A stretch of 64,000 nucleotides of DNA from Callipepla californica brunnescens (taxonomy: Eukaryota > Chordata > Aves > Galliformes > Odontophoridae): positions 12,775,773 through 12,839,772 of the forward strand of contig JALIRH010000007.1 in assembly GCA_023055505.1 (NCBI GenBank). The letters run 5' to 3'. The number at the start of each line of letters is the position of its first letter. The stretch's first letter is position 1. Positions 59,920 to 64,000 of the stretch are shown here, piece by piece. Under the pieces are notes generated by a model. The model ran no database searches. It saw nothing but the letters and a program-made list of their open reading frames with translations, and was not told where the DNA came from. The position numbers were made by a program, and so were the translations under genes.

Positions 59920-60330
59920 CCGAGGTCTCGGCGCTGTCCCCATAGGGCGGCCCCAGCTGCGGGGCGTGCCGCTGCCGCCCGGCCCCGCGGAAGCTGCCGG
60001 CGCCGCCATGGTGGAGGCATGGTACATGGACGAGTCCCAGGAGGACCAGCGGGCTCCGCACAGGCTGCAGCCCAACCGCGCCGTCAGCCTGGAGCAGCTG
60101 AGCCGCCTCGGCGTCGCCTACCGCAGAGTGAGCCCGGGACGCGGCTGAGGGACGGCGGGAGGGCGGTGCGCCTCATGGCGCCGCGGCCCTGAGGCGGCTG
60201 CGGGGCGGGCTGTGCTGTGGGCTCCTCGTGTTCTCACGCCGTGTCCTCGTTGTGTCCTTGGTGGCAGACACCACGCGGTGGTTGAATGGTTTGGGCTGGG
60301 CGTGGCGTGCTCCGGTGCACGTCAGGGGCT
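59920..60330. promoter_or_regulatory. CpG island at the ADI1 promoter and exon 1
   Basis: GC- and CpG-rich sequence surrounding the ADI1 start codon and the beginning of intron 1. No TATA box seen. The transcription start is not determinable by eye. Confidence 0.8.
60008..60127 (+). CDS. ADI1: ADI1 exon 1
   Basis: Forty codons, [20 protein letters not shown] through LGVAYRR. The donor CGCAGA|GTGAGC was chosen because it lets exon 2 continue as [10 protein letters not shown], matching the family length exactly. Confidence 0.95.
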
Positions 60331-63313
60331 GAGCTGCTGGAGGGGAGCTCTGTAGAGAAGGGTTCAGGGGTTCCCGAAGTGCCCCCGTGGCCGGTGGTGT
60401 ACTGGGGTGCAATAGAGTGCAGCCACCATGTCTAAAGACCGACCCCTCTTCTGCTCTGGTGAAGACACATCTGGAGTACTGCATGCAGTTCTGAGCTCCA
60501 CAGTTCAAGAAAGACAGGGAACTTGTAGGAGTTCAGAGAGGGACACAAAGATGATCAGGGCCTGGAGCATCTCCTGTATGAGTGAAGGCTGAGAGACCTG
60601 GGTCTGTTCAGCCTGGGAAAAAATGAGAGGTGATTACATCAATGTTTATATGTTTCTGAAGTGTGAGAGTCACGCGAATGGGGCCAGGCTCATTTCAATG
60701 TGCAGCAACAGGACAAAGGGCAAAGGGGGACTAATCCAACACTGGAAGTCCAAGTCTACATGTGAAAGAACTCCTTTACTGTGGAGGTGACAGAGCACTG
60801 GAACACGCTGCCCAGAGAGATTGTGGAATCTCATTCTCTGACAGTATTCAAGATCCACCTGAACATCTATTTATCTGTGTGACCTGCTGTGGGGAGCCTG
60901 CTTTAGCAGGTGGATTGGATGTGATGCTCCCCATAGGTCCTTTCCAACCCTTATGATGCTGTAATTTGTAGGAGACGTTTAACAGTGCCCTTCTTGGAGT
61001 GGTTCAGACAGAAGAGCTTCGTGATGGAGAATTCCTAGTACAAACCATAAATCAGTCATGCCTCAGCTGTAAAATGTATTCATTAAGAGCTCAGGATTTC
61101 TCTCCCCAATAATCATACCTCCTGGGCTCGAGGAGCGCAGCACAAGCAGTGCTGCAGAGTGGTGATGCCTTGTGGGGATGGGGATGAGTGTTGGCGGTGA
61201 GGCTTGCAGCCTTTGAAGTACTCTGCAGGCTGTGCAAGGTAGGGACATGCTGCAAGAGTTAATAAACCGTAACAAATCTCGCCGTTCTGAAACCTCAGGT
61301 AACCTTCCGCTTGTCTGTTTTTAGCATCTCTGCCACTTTCAGAAATCTGGCGCGAGGGCAGAAAAAAATGAAGTGTATCCAGAACAGTTTATTAATTTCT
61401 GACACAATCAGCAAAGACCTCAAACTTACTACTTTCTAATTTAATCTTATTTATTGCTGCTGTGCTGCTGATGTGTGTGTGACAATAAGCTTGTGTGCTT
61501 GGCAGGCAAGTCATGCCGGGTGAGGAAGCAGTGCTGGAAGAACTGGTACCAACCCGTACGTGTCTGCCAGCACTTCTGAACCTCCAAAATGGCCACAGCA
61601 GCAGCAGGAAGGCCTCCCAGATGGCTTCTGTGGGGCTGGGTATAGGTAAATGCAATCAGTCTGGGTCCCGAGTGAGAATCAGCTTGTTGAAGCAGTGTGG
61701 GAAGGCAAGTGTGGTTCTCTTCAGTGACAAGCTAACGTGGGATATCCATGCTGGTTTTGAAAGCTCAGGTTTTTATCCATTTTGGTCTTCCCATGATAAC
61801 CAAATAGTAACTGCTAGACATAGTAGTATCAGGTACATCATTGAGCATGCAGTAGTTGTGCACTCGTGTTCAATTTTCAGTCTTGGAAGGCGTTGGTATG
61901 TGGGTTGTGTACCTGTAAGGAGCTAATGTGAGCTGCCCACCCCTGTTATCTGCCTGCCCATTGACACTCTCAGCAGCTTTGTTTTTCCAGAGTACTATCT
62001 TGAATTGTGTCTGAAGTGATTGTGTTTGAATGCATTTTTTTTTCTGCCTTTTTTCAGTTGGATGCTGATAACTATGAGACTGACCCACGTCTGAAAGAGA
62101 TTCGGGAAGCAGAAAATTATTCTTGGATGGATATAGTAACTATACATAAAGACAAGCTGCCAAATTATGATGAAAAGGTATGCAGGCCTTTACTTTGAAT
62201 GAGGATTTCCATGCTGAAATCTGCTGCTGGAGTACACAGTCAGCTTCTTAACATGTGTTCAGTGCATGCACACTCAGAGATGAAATTCGTGTTTAAAATA
62301 CACCTTGTACTGAAGTCCTTAACTTCAGTAAAATAAATGTTGATACTGTTTCTAAAGTAAGGAAGGGGCAGGCCTTCTGCTTCTGTAGGTTGCTTGCAAA
62401 GTTTTTAGGCTACTTGTGTCGTTTTGAAACTCAGAGCCCTGCAGATACTCAGAGCTCCTAACCGGGATGAGGGCGGGCTGTTGCCAGCTGTGCTTGGGCT
62501 TTGAAGGCCGAGGTGTCCTGCTGGCTGCTGCGGAGTTACATCTTTTCAAAATGAATGTTAACGTCATGGAATTTGAGGGATATGTCTCCCTTCCAAGTTA
62601 ACAAATCTTGTGAAGCAAACAGCTTGGCTATTTCAAAGCAGATGAACACAAAGCAGTGCCAGGCCCCGAGTCTTCTAGAAGGAGTGTATTTCTCCCTGCC
62701 TCAGGGCTCTGGATTGCTGTTCTGATCTGAACACTGCAGCCTGGTGGCATTTCCATATTTCCATTAAATCTGTCCGCTCACCAGTTTGTTTTAAGCTGGT
62801 TCTGTTACACTGATTTTTAAGTTTTTTTACAAGGTGAATTACAGAGTCGCTTCAGTGCCCTGGGTGAGCTCAGCATTATCCAAAGATAGGGCACTGCCAT
62901 GCTGAATCAATAAAGGCTGAGAAATGTTTCAGGCACACCTGTGCTAGCATGGATAAAAAGTACTTGGAGCCCTGGGTCTGGCTGGCTGGATTGGCTGTTT
63001 TAAGCCTGTTAGTTTCATCTGTTAGTTAAATCACGGCATCGCTGAAAGCTTTTGTCTGCTTTGCCAAGTGTTTCAGCTAGATTCCTTTGCAGTTTTTCTG
63101 TATTCGGTGTTAATAGACATCTCCTTTCCCCAGATAAAAACATTTTATGAAGAGCACTTGCACCTAGATGATGAAATCCGTTACATCTTAGATGGCTCTG
63201 GCTATTTTGATGTTCGAGACAAGGATGACAAATGGATCCGGATTTCCATGGAGAAAGGAGACATGATAACCCTCCCTGCTGGCATATATCACCGATTTAC
63301 GCTGGATGAGAAT
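60008..63313 (+). CDS. ADI1: Acireductone dioxygenase 1, exons 1-3; last part outside window
   Basis: Cupin-fold metalloenzyme of the methionine salvage pathway. With Fe2+ it turns acireductone into formate and the keto-acid precursor of methionine (family knowledge). Three exons (60008-60127, 62058-62177, 63134-63313) give residues 1-140, all with phase-0 boundaries, colinear with the 179-residue human protein as I recall it. The ATG lies in a perfect Kozak context (GCCGCCATGG). The metal ligands are all present: His88, His90 and Glu94 in EEHLHLDDE, and His133 in GIYHRF. The cupin core GSGYFDVRD is intact. The remaining roughly 39 residues (a final exon beginning near KNYTKA in human) would lie right of 64000; I searched 63314-64000 and did not find them. 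Confidence 0.97.
60128..62057 (+). other. ADI1 intron 1
   Basis: 1.9 kb. It holds the tail of the CpG island and a CR1 fragment (60450-60968). The 143-codon ORF at 61495-61926 has no recognisable domain. Confidence 0.7.
60450..60968 (+). mobile_element. CR1 LINE fragment in ADI1 intron 1
   Basis: 'ACACATCTGGAGTACTGCATG' wording (ORF2 end), then GAGAGACCTGGGTCTGTTCA, 'GCCCAGAGAGATTGTGGAAT' and a decayed tail near TTATGATGCTGTAATTT. Sense orientation relative to ADI1. Confidence 0.9.
62058..62177 (+). CDS. ADI1: ADI1 exon 2
   Basis: Forty codons from [16 protein letters not shown] to KLPNYDEK, including the conserved NYSWMDI. Acceptor TTTTTTCAG, donor GAAAAG|GTATGC. Confidence 0.97.
62178..63133 (+). 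other. ADI1 intron 2
   Basis: 956 bp with no repeat or gene that I can recognise. Confidence 0.7.
63134..63313 (+). CDS. ADI1: ADI1 exon 3: cupin core and metal site
   Basis: Sixty codons holding all four metal ligands. Acceptor TTCCCCAG, donor GAGAAT|GTATGT. Confidence 0.97.
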
Positions 63314-64000
63314 GTATGTTATCAGAAATGACCCTAAATTTGGATGACAAATAGATGCGAGTGTATATCTTATTAGTAACTGTATGCTCTGAGACTTGCA
63401 GTTCATTAGCAATGCGTATTAAATATGAAGTAGGGATATGAAAAATACTAAATAATTCACAGCGTTCGAACCTATCGTCTCCAGGTCACAAATTCAGCTT
63501 CATCTCATCAGCTGTAACTGCAAGTCATCGCCACGTGGTATCCATAGCATACCTTGTGTGACAGTGGCCTGAGAGCCAAACCCTGCAGCTGGCCCTCACA
63601 CAATTGCCCCTGCTGTCAGCTGCAGCGTGGAGATGGATCCCTCTGTGTTGCGTGTCTTTGTAGGGACAGACAGAGCGTATCTTTGTACAGCAGTGGCATT
63701 CTTCGTAAGTGCAAAATTCACCTTCAGGGAAGGAATGATTTAAAGCTGCAGAGCCACTGCGTGCTGCTAGCGTATGCTAGATTGAATGCTGACTTCACAG
63801 GAGGTGACCTGCTTTTGGAGAGTGTTTTGGCAGATGGATTGTGAGATTGCACACGTAGTCCTGATCTGTGTGCCTGCCCTTGTGGACTCGTACAAATACA
63901 TTTTTAATCTTAGCATTAGCCCTGGAAGGTAGGGAAATGTGTGCTGCTGTCTCCTGTGTGGCAGTACCCTGTTTCCTGATGCCCAGGTAACATGTGTTGT
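63314..64000 (+). other. ADI1 intron 3, partial
   Basis: Sequence after the exon 3 donor to the right edge. The ADI1 terminal exon is not here. The 96-codon ORF at 63554-63844 resembles nothing known to me. Confidence 0.7.

Larger units (their letters stand above)
58040..59930. other. Intergenic region between RNASEH1 and ADI1
   Basis: About 1.9 kb with a TA/CA/CT microsatellite and a mariner-like relic listed separately. The remaining sequence (58050-58700 and 59325-59920) shows nothing I can name. Confidence 0.7.

Noticed and set aside
61495..61926. 143-codon ORF in ADI1 intron 1
   Set aside because: No domain, no good splice sites at its ends, and an unremarkable composition. Probably chance.

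Overview
The window is vertebrate nuclear DNA from a bird, most likely a galliform such as chicken. It has long AT-rich introns with GT-AG splice sites, about two dozen fragments of the avian LINE CR1 (ending in ATTCTATG-like octamers), two deleted mariner copies of a type I know from chicken, and a diverged avian LTR. It has no bacterial-type operons, CRISPR arrays or RNA operons. Four protein genes can be read exon by exon: COLEC11 (minus, 3' part cut off by the left edge), RPS7 (minus, complete), RNASEH1 (plus, complete) and ADI1 (plus, last exon beyond the right edge). From memory, this gene order and orientation matches human 2p25 read in reverse, so it is a conserved syntenic block.

Layout. 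1-18508: four coding exons of COLEC11 (signal peptide, cysteine and 22 perfect Gly-X-Y triplets), separated by introns holding CR1 fragments and one solo LTR. 18509-41340: gene-poor DNA with many CR1 pieces, a 40-bp perfect tandem duplication and a possible non-coding first exon of COLEC11 near 33.1 kb. 41350-48100: RPS7 in seven exons, encoding exactly 194 residues, with a non-coding first exon carrying a 5' TOP start in a CpG island. 48100-52720: spacer with CR1 and a mariner-like element. 52720-58040: RNASEH1 in eight exons (293 residues) from a CpG-island promoter with three NRF1-like sites. 58040-59930: spacer with a microsatellite and a second mariner-like copy in the same orientation. 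59930-64000: ADI1 exons 1-3.

The genes are functionally separate: a secreted pattern-recognition lectin, a small-subunit ribosomal protein, an RNase acting on RNA:DNA hybrids in mitochondria and nucleus, and a methionine-salvage dioxygenase. RPS7 and RNASEH1 are arranged head to head, but their starts are about 4.7 kb apart, so they do not share a core promoter.

I found no new biological system. The observations most worth checking are an out-of-frame upstream ORF that overlaps both RNASEH1 start codons, the NRF1-like cluster at that promoter, the two directly oriented mariner relics bracketing RNASEH1, and the candidate upstream exon of COLEC11. Exon boundaries were derived by hand from splice consensus and reading frame. 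Repeat boundaries are approximate.
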